This document shows positions 1 through 7,927 of a stretch of 64,000 nt of DNA, piece by piece. The first letter of the stretch is position 1; each line of letters begins with the position of its first letter. The notes under the pieces were generated by a model. It searched no databases. It was not told where the DNA came from and worked only from the letters and a program-made list of their open reading frames with translations. The position numbers and the translations under genes are program-made. The DNA lies in contig NZ_CP115541.1 in the NCBI RefSeq assembly GCF_031834595.1, forward strand, positions 1,647,001 through 1,711,000, read 5' to 3'. Source of the stretch: Stenotrophomonas oahuensis. GTDB lineage: Bacteria; Pseudomonadota; Gammaproteobacteria; Xanthomonadales; Xanthomonadaceae.

Positions 1-1805
1 ACGAACATCACATGCTTGGCTTTCATGCTCTCGGCGATGTTCTGCAGGTCGCTCATGGCGATCGCATCGGTCGCGAACGCGTTGGGGTCGGAATCCACCG
101 GAATGATGTAGCCGAGGTCGCGGCCGGAGGCGAGTTTGCGCGTCGCGCCGTGTCCAGCGAAGAACACGAAGACGCGGTCATTGCGCGAGGTCCGGTCGTC
201 TGCCAGCCGGTCGTGGAAGGCGGCCAGGATGTTGTTGCGGGTAGCCTGTTCGTTCTTCAGCACGATCACCTGCGAGGACGGGAAGCCGAACTGCCCGGTC
301 AGGGTGTCGGCCACCGCCTGCGCGTCGTGGCTGGCGTACTCCAGCTTCGGCCACTTCGCGTAGTCGTCGATGCCGACCACGATCGCCCAGGACTTCTCAT
401 AACCGGTGGTGACCGTGGCGTCGCTGGTTACGCCCTTGCGCGCACGCGCGACGGTGAACTCGCGGCCGTTCCAGCCGGCGAACTGATAGCCATCGGCAAT
501 CAGGCGGTCGAGGATCTGCGGCAGTGCCTTCACCGCACGGTCGTGGATGTCGTGGAACAGGATGATGCCGCGCTGTTCCTTCTGCACCTGCTCGACCACA
601 CGCTGCACGATGGACTCGGGTACCGGGTCGGCCCAGTCCATCGAGTCGATGTTCCACATGATCGATTTCAGGCCCGCTTCGTTCAGCAGCTGCAGGCCTT
701 CGGCGTTACGCGCACCGTAGGGGAAGCGGAACAGCGGTGCACGACGAACGTCGACATCGCGCAGCAGCGTGTCGGTGGCCAGCACCTGCTCACGCAGCGC
801 GTCGCCGGTGGTGCGCGAAAGCTGTGCATGGGTGAGGCTGTGGTTGCCCACGGCATAGCCCTGCTCCATCAGGTTGCGGCTGATGCCGGCCATCGGGCCG
901 AGCGTGGTGCTGCCGTCGTCCTGCACCTTGCCCAGGTTGCGGCCGACTTCGAAGAAGACACCCGGCACGTCGTACCGCTGCAGGATGGCGACCACTTCAT
1001 CGGTGTGGGTGCGATGCGGACCGTCGTCGAAGGTGAGCACCACGGTCTTGGCCGGAAGATCGCGGCCGAAAATTTCGCGCTCGCTGTCCTTCATCGACAT
1101 CGGGTACGGCTCGATGACCCCGTAGTCGCGCAGGATCGCCTCGCGGGTGATCAGGGTGCGCAGGTGGGCCACGTAGTCGTCCCACTTCTCGCGCTTGAGC
1201 GTGATTGCGCGGGTGCGCTCGAAGCGACTGAAGATGCGGGTGAGTTCCTGGTTGTAGTTGCGCTCGATCTCGTCGAGCGCATCCAGATCCTCGCCGATGC
1301 GCTGGTGCAGTTTCACCGCCGGCAGCGAGGAATCGGTGCCGATGCGCGCGTGCAGATCGCGCAGCACTTCGCGGAACGCGAGCCGGTCTGCGTCGTAGAG
1401 CTCGGGCGCGGACTCGATGTAGTCCAGCACCGTGCCCAGCGTGGTGAAGCGCTGTGGGGTGGTGCCCTTCAGCAGCGTGTCGAACAGCCCGGCGATGGCT
1501 TCACGTTGTTCCAGGCCTTCGTGGAACAACTGCTGGCCGACGCGGGTTGAGGTGTTGCGGTCGGCGGGCGACTGTTCGGCCTCGTCGGCGAGCAGCACGA
1601 TGATGCGGCGGTGGCTATCCAGCTGCTTCTGCAGTGCGGACAACAGCGGGGCTGTCGCGGGGTCGGCGCTGATCGCGGACTGGGCGCTGGGGTGCTGGGT
1701 TGCTTCGGCGGCCGTACTGGAGGTGTCCTGCTTCTGGCCGCAGGCGGCGAGGGTGAGGGTAAGCAGCAGGGGAAGGGCTAAGCGAGGCAGCGACGCGCGG
1801 GGCAT
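1..1805 (-). CDS. Lipoprotein with NodB polysaccharide deacetylase and caspase-like (peptidase C14) domains, partial
   Basis: The 601 visible residues begin with a lipoprotein signal (lipobox LAAC, Cys22). A helical, coiled-coil-like segment of about 200 residues follows. A NodB deacetylase domain runs from about 250 to 440: Asp260/Asp261 in TFDDG, metal ligands His322 and His326, RFPYG near 360 and LFHD near 418. From about 470 the chain becomes a caspase-fold domain with KSWAIVVGIDDY and the catalytic His in FFAGHG (His552). The window edge cuts the protein just before the strand expected to carry the catalytic Cys. NodB enzymes de-N-acetylate or de-O-acetylate polysaccharides, so an envelope or periplasmic role is likely. 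The gene lies downstream of yidC, separated from it by a terminator hairpin. What the caspase domain does is unknown. Confidence 0.85.
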   Translation of the reverse strand, partial: MPRASLPRLALPLLLTLTLAACGQKQDTSSTAAEATQHPSAQSAISADPATAPLLSALQKQLDSHRRIIVLLADEAEQSPADRNTSTRVGQQLFHEGLEQREAIAGLFDTLLKGTTPQRFTTLGTVLDYIESAPELYDADRLAFREVLRDLHARIGTDSSLPAVKLHQRIGEDLDALDEIERNYNQELTRIFSRFERTRAITLKREKWDDYVAHLRTLITREAILRDYGVIEPYPMSMKDSEREIFGRDLPAKTVVLTFDDGPHRTHTDEVVAILQRYDVPGVFFEVGRNLGKVQDDGSTTLGPMAGISRNLMEQGYAVGNHSLTHAQLSRTTGDALREQVLATDTLLRDVDVRRAPLFRFPYGARNAEGLQLLNEAGLKSIMWNIDSMDWADPVPESIVQRVVEQVQKEQRGIILFHDIHDRAVKALPQILDRLIADGYQFAGWNGREFTVARARKGVTSDATVTTGYEKSWAIVVGIDDYAKWPKLEYASHDAQAVADTLTGQFGFPSSQVIVLKNEQATRNNILAAFHDRLADDRTSRNDRVFVFFAGHGATRKLASGRDLGYIIPVDSDPNAFATDAIAMSDLQNIAESMKAKHVMF

Positions 1806-1867
1806 GGGCAGTCCATTGGGTGGTGCGTGGCGCTGGGCGCCGGTGGCGGAATTCTACCGCTGGATGT

Positions 1868-1897
1868 GCAAAAGCCCGCCGGAGGGCGGGCTTTTGC
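1868..1897 (-). terminator. Hairpin terminator after yidC
   Basis: A perfect 13-bp stem with a GGAG tetraloop; the arms begin with GCAAAAG and end with CTTTTGC. The A/T ends give U-rich flanks in both directions. It sits between the yidC stop and the next minus-strand gene, so it most likely ends the rpmH-rnpA-yidC transcript. Confidence 0.85.
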
Positions 1898-1919
1898 GGG
1901 AGACATCGGGATGCTCCGG

Positions 1920-3626
1920 TTATTTCTTTTTGCTGGCCGGGGCGGCGGGTGCCGGGACCGGGTCGCTGCCGTGGCGCTTGGTCATCCACCACTGCTGCAG
2001 CAAGCCGAGGCCGCCGTTGACCACCCAGTACAGGACCAGGCCGGACGGCATGAAGGCCATCATGACGCCGAAGATCAGCGGCATCATCTGCATCATCTTG
2101 GCCTGCATCGGGTCCATGCCCGGTGCCGGGGTCAGCTTCTGCGTGGCCCACATCACCGCCATGTTGATGATCGGCAGGATGAAGTACGGGTCGCGTGCGG
2201 TCAGGTCCTGGATCCAGCCCAGCCACGGGGCCTGGCGCAGTTCCACCGATTCCACCAGCACCCAGTACAGGGCGAAGAAGATCGGCATCTGGATGAGGAT
2301 CGGCAGACAGCCGCCCATCGGATTGATCTTTTCCTTCTTGTACAGCTCCATCATCGCGGTCTGGAACTTCTGGCGGTCATCGCCATAGCGTTCCTTCAGC
2401 TGCTGGATGCGCGGCTGGAAGCGACGCATCTTGGCACCGCTCTTGTACTGCACGGCCGACAGCGGGTACAGCACCAGCTTCAGCAGCACCACCAGGCCGA
2501 CGATGGCCCAGCCCCAGTTGTTGACGACCTTGTGGACCTGGTTCAGCACCCAGAACAGGCCCTGGCCGATCACCGCCATCAGCGAGAAGCGGCTGTAGTC
2601 GACCACGCGGTCCAGGCCCGGCACGTCTTCCTTGGCTATCTGGTTGACCAGCTTCGGACCGACCCACAGGCGGGCTTCGGTGCTCACCTGCTGGCCCGGG
2701 GCCACGGTGAATGCCGGGCCGGTGGCCTGGATCTGGTCGCGACCGTCGTGCTGGGAGAGCTGGAAGTTCGCGGCCTGATCCTTCTGCGGAATCCACGCGG
2801 TGAAGAAGTGGTGCTGCAGCATGGCGATCCAGCCGCCGGTAACCTGCTGGTTCAGCGGACCGTCTTCCAGGTAGTCCTTGAAGGCGCGGCGCTGGTAGCT
2901 CTTGCTGTTGTCGAACCAGGTCGCGCCATTGAAGCTGAACGAGTCCGGGTTGGTCATGCTGCGCGACAGGATGGTCGGCGTGCGGTCCAGCGTGCGGTAC
3001 ACATAACCGTTCCACGACGCGGTACCGGCATTGATCACTTCGTCCTTCACCTTAACCGCGTACTCATTGCGGTTGACGGTGAAGGTACGGCGGATGGTGA
3101 CGCCGTTCGGGCCTTCCCAGATGAAGGGAACCTGCAGCTCGTCCTGGCCCTTGGCCAGCACGAAGTCCTTGGCATCACCGACCAGACGGAAGCCGCCGGC
3201 TTCCGGTACCGGCATGCTCTTGTCCTGGCTGGTCCAGCCACTCACCGCACGGTACGGGTGGGCGGGATCTTCGGTCAGCAGGCGGACCGGCGGGCTGCCC
3301 TCGTCCTTGGTCTGCGGGAAGTGCAGCAGTTCGGCATCCAGCACGTTGCCGCCGTCCAGCACCAGGCGCAGCACGTCGGTGGTGACGGTCACGCGCGGGG
3401 CAGACGCCGAGGCCTGCGCGGTCGCGGCCGCCGCCGGGGCGCTGCCCGGGGCCTGCGGCACGTTGGCGCTGGGCACGCTGCCGGCCGGACCCGGCACGGT
3501 GCCCTGGGTCTGGGTGGCAACCGGGGTGGTCGGAGCCGGCGCGGCCTTGTCGCGGCCCCACTCCATCCACAGCAGAACGGCCACCATCAGCCAGGCAACA
3601 ATCAGGAAAACGCGGGTCTGGTTCAT
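1920..3626 (-). CDS. yidC: Membrane protein insertase YidC
   Basis: A 568-residue inner-membrane insertase that works with SecYEG or alone. The N-terminus ([20 protein letters not shown]) is the first membrane helix, followed by a Pro/Ala linker and the large periplasmic P1 domain. The C-terminal part carries the conserved core: [56 protein letters not shown] and [12 protein letters not shown] Lys (in [10 protein letters not shown]) takes the place of the functional Arg of the E. coli hydrophilic groove. The tail ends in SKKK. Its start overlaps the rnpA stop by one base (TGATG), so translation is probably coupled. No yidD lies between rnpA and yidC. Confidence 0.98.
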   Translation of the reverse strand: MNQTRVFLIVAWLMVAVLLWMEWGRDKAAPAPTTPVATQTQGTVPGPAGSVPSANVPQAPGSAPAAAATAQASASAPRVTVTTDVLRLVLDGGNVLDAELLHFPQTKDEGSPPVRLLTEDPAHPYRAVSGWTSQDKSMPVPEAGGFRLVGDAKDFVLAKGQDELQVPFIWEGPNGVTIRRTFTVNRNEYAVKVKDEVINAGTASWNGYVYRTLDRTPTILSRSMTNPDSFSFNGATWFDNSKSYQRRAFKDYLEDGPLNQQVTGGWIAMLQHHFFTAWIPQKDQAANFQLSQHDGRDQIQATGPAFTVAPGQQVSTEARLWVGPKLVNQIAKEDVPGLDRVVDYSRFSLMAVIGQGLFWVLNQVHKVVNNWGWAIVGLVVLLKLVLYPLSAVQYKSGAKMRRFQPRIQQLKERYGDDRQKFQTAMMELYKKEKINPMGGCLPILIQMPIFFALYWVLVESVELRQAPWLGWIQDLTARDPYFILPIINMAVMWATQKLTPAPGMDPMQAKMMQMMPLIFGVMMAFMPSGLVLYWVVNGGLGLLQQWWMTKRHGSDPVPAPAAPASKKK

Positions 3627-4114
3627 CAGCGTGGAGGCTCTGCTGGACCGGCATCAGGTGCCGGTTCGGACAAGGAAGGGGCAATGCCCCCGGGCGGCGG
3701 CATTGTGCCGTCCGCGCCCGGCATCGGCAATGCGCCAAGGCGGCGCAGCAGGCGTTCAAAGGCCTGGCGGAGGGTATCGTTGCTGGCCGTACGGGCGGCG
3801 GCACGCGCCACGACGACGTAGTCGCCGGATTTCAGGCACGGGCGCAGGTGGCGTGTGGCGTCGCGCAACACACGCTTGATCCGGTTGCGACCCACGGCAT
3901 GGGGGTCGACTTTGCGCGACACCGCCAGACCCAGCCGGGCGGGCTTGTCGCCTTGGCACCAGTGGAGGGTCATGAGGGGGTCGGACACACGGCGGGCGCC
4001 GTTGAAAACCGTTGTATATTCGGCACGCGTACGAACCCGCGCAGAGCGTGGAAATCGCTTGCGCGGGTCGGAACTGCTCACAGTCAGGATTGCGTCTGCC
4101 GCGGAGTGCGGCAT
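3626..4114 (-). CDS. rnpA: Ribonuclease P protein component
   Basis: The protein cofactor of RNase P, which matures the 5' end of tRNAs. The signature is [22 protein letters not shown] chose the ATG at 4114 (MPHSAAD, 162 residues); an in-frame TTG at 4123 overlaps the rpmH stop and would add three residues. The family core is about 120 residues. Here a Pro/Ala-rich, probably disordered tail of about 40 residues (from about PMPGADG to the end) follows it. Part of the rpmH-rnpA-yidC operon. Confidence 0.95.
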   Translation of the reverse strand: MPHSAADAILTVSSSDPRKRFPRSARVRTRAEYTTVFNGARRVSDPLMTLHWCQGDKPARLGLAVSRKVDPHAVGRNRIKRVLRDATRHLRPCLKSGDYVVVARAAARTASNDTLRQAFERLLRRLGALPMPGADGTMPPPGGIAPSLSEPAPDAGPAEPPR

Positions 4115-4119
4115 TGCAA

Positions 4120-4260
4120 TCAAGCGCTCAGGACTTTGCGGCCCTTGGCGCGGCGACGCGACAGAATCTTGCGGCCGTCAGCGGTCTTCATACGGGCACG
4201 GAAGCCATGGTCGCGCTTACGCTTGAGGTTGCTGGGTTGGAAAGTGCGCTTGGTGGCCAT
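4120..4260 (-). CDS. rpmH: Large ribosomal subunit protein bL34
   Basis: A 46-residue, very basic protein starting [20 protein letters not shown] and ending GRKVLSA, the usual length and sequence of bL34. It is the first gene of the minus-strand operon with rnpA and yidC, divergent from dnaA, which is the classic arrangement at bacterial origins. Confidence 0.98.
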   Translation of the reverse strand: MATKRTFQPSNLKRKRDHGFRARMKTADGRKILSRRRAKGRKVLSA

Positions 4261-4513
4261 GCTGGGCCTCTGTAAGAAGGGGACGGAAAGAACCGGAAAT
4301 TCTATAGACCTGGTTGGGGGCGCGTCAAGTCCATGTCACTACGGGATTTCACCGGCCTGTGCAATAGTTGTGGATGTTTTTGTGAATAAGTGTGGGACAA
4401 GCATTCCCGGACCTGCCCGTCGGTGGTAGTCTGCGCCATCCATTTCTTCCCCTTCCGGCCTGTGGCGCGGCGGCTTCGTGCGCCCATCCACAGGCCCCAG
4501 ACGAAAATTGCCG
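4261..4513. promoter_or_regulatory. rpmH-dnaA divergent spacer with a DnaA box
   Basis: Besides the rpmH promoter, the 253-base spacer contains one perfect DnaA box (TGTGAATAA, 4381-4389, i.e. TTATTCACA on the minus strand) and a weaker one (TGTGGATGT, 4369-4377). It presumably also contains the dnaA promoter, which I could not place. A box here fits autoregulation of dnaA. Confidence 0.6.
4301..4328 (-). promoter_or_regulatory. Sigma-70-type promoter for rpmH-rnpA-yidC
   Basis: On the minus strand, TTGACG (4328-4323) and TATAGA (4306-4301) are separated by 16 bases. This lies about 40 bases upstream of the rpmH ATG and is the best promoter match in the rpmH-dnaA spacer. Confidence 0.7.
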
Positions 4514-5845
4514 ATGGATGCGTGGTCCAAATCTCTCGAACGTCTAGAAGCGGAGTTTCCGCCTGAAGATGTTCACACCTGGTTGAAGCCGCTGCAGGCC
4601 GATGTGCGCCCCGACAGCCTGGTGCTGTACGCGCCGAACCAGTTCATCGTCGACCAGGTCCGCGAGCTGTATCTGGCCCGCATCCGCGAACTGATGGACC
4701 ATTTCGCCGGTTACCGCGAGGTATTTCTTGAAATCGGCTCGCGCCCGCGCCCGGTAGAGGCGCAGATTGCGCCAGTTGCGACGCCCGCAGCCCAGGCACC
4801 GGCCGAACCGATGGTGCCGTTTGCCGGCAATCTGGATTCGCACTACACCTTTGCCAACTTCGTCGAAGGCCGCAGCAACCAGCTGGGTCTGGCTGCCGCG
4901 TTCCAGGCGGCGCAGAAACCGGGCGACCGCGCGCACAACCCGCTGCTGCTGTACGGGGGCACCGGCCTGGGCAAGACCCACCTGATGTTCGCCGCCGGCA
5001 ACGCCATGCGCCAGGCCAACCCGGGCGCCAAGGTGCTGTACCTGCGTTCGGAGCAGTTCTTCAGCGCCATGATCCGGGCGCTGCAGGAAAAGACCATGGA
5101 CCAGTTCAAGCGCCAGTTCCAGCAGGTGGACGCGCTGCTGATCGATGACATCCAGTTCTTTGCCGGCAAGGACCGCACCCAGGAAGAGTTCTTCCACACC
5201 TTCAACGCACTGTTCGACGGCAAGCAGCAGATCATCCTGACCTGCGACCGCTACCCGCGCGAGGTGGAAGGGCTGGAAGCGCGGCTGAAGTCGCGCCTCG
5301 CCTGGGGCCTGTCGGTGGCCATCGAGCCGCCCGACTTCGAAACCCGTGCGGCGATCGTGCTGGCCAAGGCCCGCGAGCGCGGTGCTGAGATTCCCGACGA
5401 TGTGGCGTTTCTGATTGCCAAGAAGATGCGCTCCAACGTGCGCGACCTCGAAGGTGCGCTCAATACCCTGACCGCCCGCGCCAACTTCACTGGCCGCGCG
5501 ATCACCACTGACTTCGCCCAGGAAACCCTGCGCGACCTGCTGCGCGCCCAGCAGCAGGCGATCAGCATTCCCAACATCCAGAAAACCGTGGCCGACTACT
5601 ACGGGCTGCAGATCAAGGATCTGCTGTCCAAGCGCCGGACCCGGTCGCTGGCCCGTCCCCGCCAGGTAGCCATGGCCCTGACCAAGGAGCTGACCGAGCA
5701 CAGCCTGCCCGAGATTGGCGATGCGTTCGCCGGTCGCGACCACACCACGGTGCTGCATGCCTGCCGGCAGATCCGCACCCTGATGGAAACCGACGGCAAG
5801 CTGCGTGAGGACTGGGACAAGCTGATCCGGAAGTTGAGCGAATGA
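4514..5845 (+). CDS. dnaA: Chromosomal replication initiator protein DnaA
   Basis: A 443-residue AAA+ ATPase that binds DnaA boxes and melts the origin. Domain I starts [15 protein letters not shown] and a short Pro/Ala linker follows at about 80-100. Walker A is GGTGLGKT (148-155) and Walker B is LLIDDIQFF. The C-terminal helix-turn-helix carries the signature [16 protein letters not shown] chose the ATG at 4514 because the protein then begins at the conserved domain I; an upstream in-frame start at 4478 would add 12 unlikely residues. Confidence 0.98.
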   Translation: MDAWSKSLERLEAEFPPEDVHTWLKPLQADVRPDSLVLYAPNQFIVDQVRELYLARIRELMDHFAGYREVFLEIGSRPRPVEAQIAPVATPAAQAPAEPMVPFAGNLDSHYTFANFVEGRSNQLGLAAAFQAAQKPGDRAHNPLLLYGGTGLGKTHLMFAAGNAMRQANPGAKVLYLRSEQFFSAMIRALQEKTMDQFKRQFQQVDALLIDDIQFFAGKDRTQEEFFHTFNALFDGKQQIILTCDRYPREVEGLEARLKSRLAWGLSVAIEPPDFETRAAIVLAKARERGAEIPDDVAFLIAKKMRSNVRDLEGALNTLTARANFTGRAITTDFAQETLRDLLRAQQQAISIPNIQKTVADYYGLQIKDLLSKRRTRSLARPRQVAMALTKELTEHSLPEIGDAFAGRDHTTVLHACRQIRTLMETDGKLREDWDKLIRKLSE

Positions 5846-6121
5846 TGCAGGAGCCAGATCTTCTCGTCACCGCATAAAACGGTGCAGAATCCGGTAGCAA
5901 GCGCGGGACAGCATGTGGATAAAACGGCTGGAAATTTTCAGCGTAAAGTTATCCACAGTATTCCCCACCCCTTGGGGGCTGGTAATGCAGAGGGTTTCGA
6001 GGCCGTAAAAGCCTTTATTTTCAAAGACTTGACTGTGTTTTCCAGCAAATCTGGCTCTACCAGCACCACCAAGCTTTTGATTTATTCCACATTTTTTTAA
6101 AGCATAGGGGCACGGAACCAC
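5846..6121. other. Candidate chromosomal origin (oriC), dnaA-dnaN spacer
   Basis: This 276-base spacer contains two perfect DnaA boxes facing each other: TGTGGATAA at 5914-5922 and TTATCCACA at 5949-5957. An AT-rich stretch follows (about 6010-6108, with T-runs and TTTATTCCACATTTTTTT), suitable as an unwinding element. The dnaA-dnaN spacer is the usual oriC position in xanthomonads as I recall it. Strand asymmetry was not computed. Confidence 0.75.
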
Positions 6122-7222
6122 ATGCGTTTCACACTGCAGCGCGAAGCCTTTCTCAAGCCGTTGGCACAAGTCGTCAACGTGGTCGAACGCCGCCAGACCC
6201 TGCCGGTTCTGGCCAATTTCCTGGTTCAGGTGAACAAGGGCCAGCTGTCGCTGACCGGCACCGACCTGGAAGTGGAGATGGTGTCGCGGATCGCGGTTGA
6301 GGACGCCGAGGACGGCGAAACCACCATTCCCGCCCGCAAGCTCTTCGAGATCATCCGCGCCCTGCCCGACGGCAGCCGGATCACCGTCTCGCAGAGCGGT
6401 GACAAGATCACCGTGCAGGCCGGGCGCAGCCGCTTCACGCTGGCAACGCTGCCCGCCAACGACTTCCCGTCGGTGGACGAAGTGGAAGCCACCGAGCGCG
6501 TTGCCATTGGCGAAGCCACTCTGAAGGAACTGATCGAACGCACTGCGTTCGCCATGGCCCAGCAGGACGTGCGCTACTACCTCAACGGCCTGCTGTTTGA
6601 CCTGCGCGGTGATGCACTGCGCACCGTTGCCACCGATGGCCACCGTCTAGCGCTGTGCGAAACCGACCTGGAAAAGGCCAGCGGCGCCAAACGCCAGATC
6701 ATCGTGCCGCGCAAGGGCGTGACCGAACTGCAGCGTCTGCTGGAAAGCGGTGATCGTGAGATCGAGCTGGAAGTGGGCCGCAGCCACGTTCGCGTGAAGC
6801 GCGACGATGTGACCTTCACCTCCAAGCTGATCGACGGCCGCTTCCCGGATTACGAAGCGGTGATTCCGATTGGCGCCGACCGCGAAGTGAAGGTTGATCG
6901 TGAAGCCCTGCGCGCCTCGCTGCAGCGCGCTGCGATTCTGTCGAACGAGAAGTACCGCGGTATCCGCGTGGAAGTATCGCCGGGCAACCTGAAGATCAGC
7001 GCGCACAACCCGGAGCAGGAAGAGGCCCAGGAAGAGATCGAGGCCGACACCACGGTCAGCGATCTGGCCATTGGCTTCAACGTGAACTATCTGCTGGATG
7101 CCCTGTCCGCTCTGCGCGACGAGCACGTGGTCATCCAGTTGCGCGATTCGAACTCCTCGGCCCTGGTGCGTGAGGCCAGCAGCGAGAAGTCGCGTCACGT
7201 GGTGATGCCGCTGCGTCTCTGA
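6122..7222 (+). CDS. dnaN: DNA polymerase III subunit beta (sliding clamp)
   Basis: A 366-residue clamp of three repeated domains, starting MRFTLQREAFLKPLAQVVNV and ending with the typical VVMPLRL. It dimerises into the ring that tethers Pol III and other clamp-binding proteins. It lies between the candidate origin and a parS/terminator cluster. Length and order match other gammaproteobacteria. Confidence 0.98.
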   Translation: MRFTLQREAFLKPLAQVVNVVERRQTLPVLANFLVQVNKGQLSLTGTDLEVEMVSRIAVEDAEDGETTIPARKLFEIIRALPDGSRITVSQSGDKITVQAGRSRFTLATLPANDFPSVDEVEATERVAIGEATLKELIERTAFAMAQQDVRYYLNGLLFDLRGDALRTVATDGHRLALCETDLEKASGAKRQIIVPRKGVTELQRLLESGDREIELEVGRSHVRVKRDDVTFTSKLIDGRFPDYEAVIPIGADREVKVDREALRASLQRAAILSNEKYRGIRVEVSPGNLKISAHNPEQEEAQEEIEADTTVSDLAIGFNVNYLLDALSALRDEHVVIQLRDSNSSALVREASSEKSRHVVMPLRL

Positions 7223-7236
7223 CCTGCGTCATACCA

Positions 7237-7252
7237 GGTTCCACGTGGAACC
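7237..7252. other. parS-like site 1
   Basis: A perfect 16-base palindrome with core GTTCCACGTGGAAC (7238-7251), the ParB-binding consensus of the Pseudomonas type. It lies 15 bases after the dnaN stop. Confidence 0.85.
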
Positions 7253-7263
7253 AAGCTTGATCA

Positions 7264-7293
7264 GAAACCCGGCCCAGCGCCGGGTTTCTTTTT
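7264..7293 (+). terminator. Rho-independent terminator of dnaN
   Basis: A 10-bp GC-rich stem (GAAACCCGGC / GCCGGGTTTC) with a 5-base loop, followed by TTTTT. It lies between two parS-like sites just after dnaN. Confidence 0.9.
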
Positions 7294-7296
7294 GGA

Positions 7297-7312
7297 TGTT
7301 CCACGTGGAGCA
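7297..7312. other. parS-like site 2
   Basis: TGTTCCACGTGGAGCA, one base from a perfect 16-base parS palindrome, located immediately after the dnaN terminator. Confidence 0.75.
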
Positions 7313-7353
7313 CTCATTCCAAATGCTCTTGAACACCATGAAGCTGAAATTCC

Positions 7354-7374
7354 GTAGAGCCACGCCCTGCGTGG
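7354..7374 (+). repeat. GTAG palindromic element (SMAG/REP-like)
   Basis: GTAGAGCCACGCC, loop, then GCGTGG. It is the left member of an inverted pair (with 7853-7874) that brackets the dnaN-recF spacer. Confidence 0.8.
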
Positions 7375-7589
7375 ATACTCTTCACGTACCTTGTTCGCAC
7401 GTTGCCATCTTCTACAACCGAGATGGTCTCTGGCTGCCCGTCCCAAGCTTTAAATCTGTATATAAATCTAAAGCTATGTGGTGATGGTAGAGCTAGATTT
7501 GGTTGAAAAGTATGTTATCTAGTTGAATTCAATGGGAATTGTACCCATGAAACCCCCTGTAAAAAGGCCCTTGGGGGTGGGGGTGAAGC

Positions 7590-7681
7590 TGTGGATATGT
7601 TTTCAAGCCTGGAAAAGTCCCTTTTTTATCCACAGCCTGCCCCCGCGTTGCGAAGAGGTCATACAAGCTCGCTGTGGACAA
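7590..7681. other. DnaA-box cluster in the dnaN-recF spacer
   Basis: The dnaN-recF spacer (7223-7927, about 700 bases) has no convincing gene. It contains a near-consensus box TGTGGATAT (7590-7598), a perfect TTATCCACA (7626-7634) facing it, and TGTGGACAA (7673-7681). An AT-rich tract (about 7440-7530) lies just upstream. This could be a secondary DnaA-binding locus or part of a split origin. Confidence 0.55.
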
Positions 7682-7750
7682 CCGGCGCCCGGCAGAAGAC
7701 GTCGGTTCGAGGACCGGATCCAGGGGTACTAGAGACAGCCGGAAAAGGGC

Positions 7751-7809
7751 GCAGATTCTTTGAAATCTGCAGGGCAGAGACCGTGGGCGCTCATCAGATT
7801 TCAAAGAAT
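7751..7809. repeat. 15-bp inverted repeat upstream of recF
   Basis: ATTCTTTGAAATCTG (7755-7769) is repeated in reverse complement as CAGATTTCAAAGAAT (7795-7809), 25 bases apart. The left arm can also fold on itself (GCAGATT...AATCTGC, 7751-7770). Function unknown: a recF leader structure or a protein-binding site. Confidence 0.6.
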
Positions 7810-7852
7810 TCGCGGCCTGTTTGGCGGAGTCCGCGGTCTGCTGGGAAGAGCA

Positions 7853-7874
7853 GCCACGCAGGGCGTGGCGCTAC
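7853..7874 (-). repeat. GTAG palindromic element (SMAG/REP-like)
   Basis: The reverse-oriented copy (GCCACGCAGGGCGTGGC then GCTAC), about 50 bases before recF. It is inverted relative to the element at 7354. Confidence 0.8.
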
Positions 7875-7927
7875 GGAGGCGCTGTGGGATGCAGTAAGCT
7901 GTTCGACTGATCCCCTGCCCCCTTCGC

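Noticed and set aside
12..1550. 512-codon open frame on the plus strand
   Set aside because: It is antisense to the NodB-caspase lipoprotein, which has complete domain motifs and a signal peptide; the plus-strand product has only the composition typical of high-GC shadow frames.
4544..5758. 404-codon minus-strand frame over dnaA
   Set aside because: Shadow of dnaA; no motif and no start signal.
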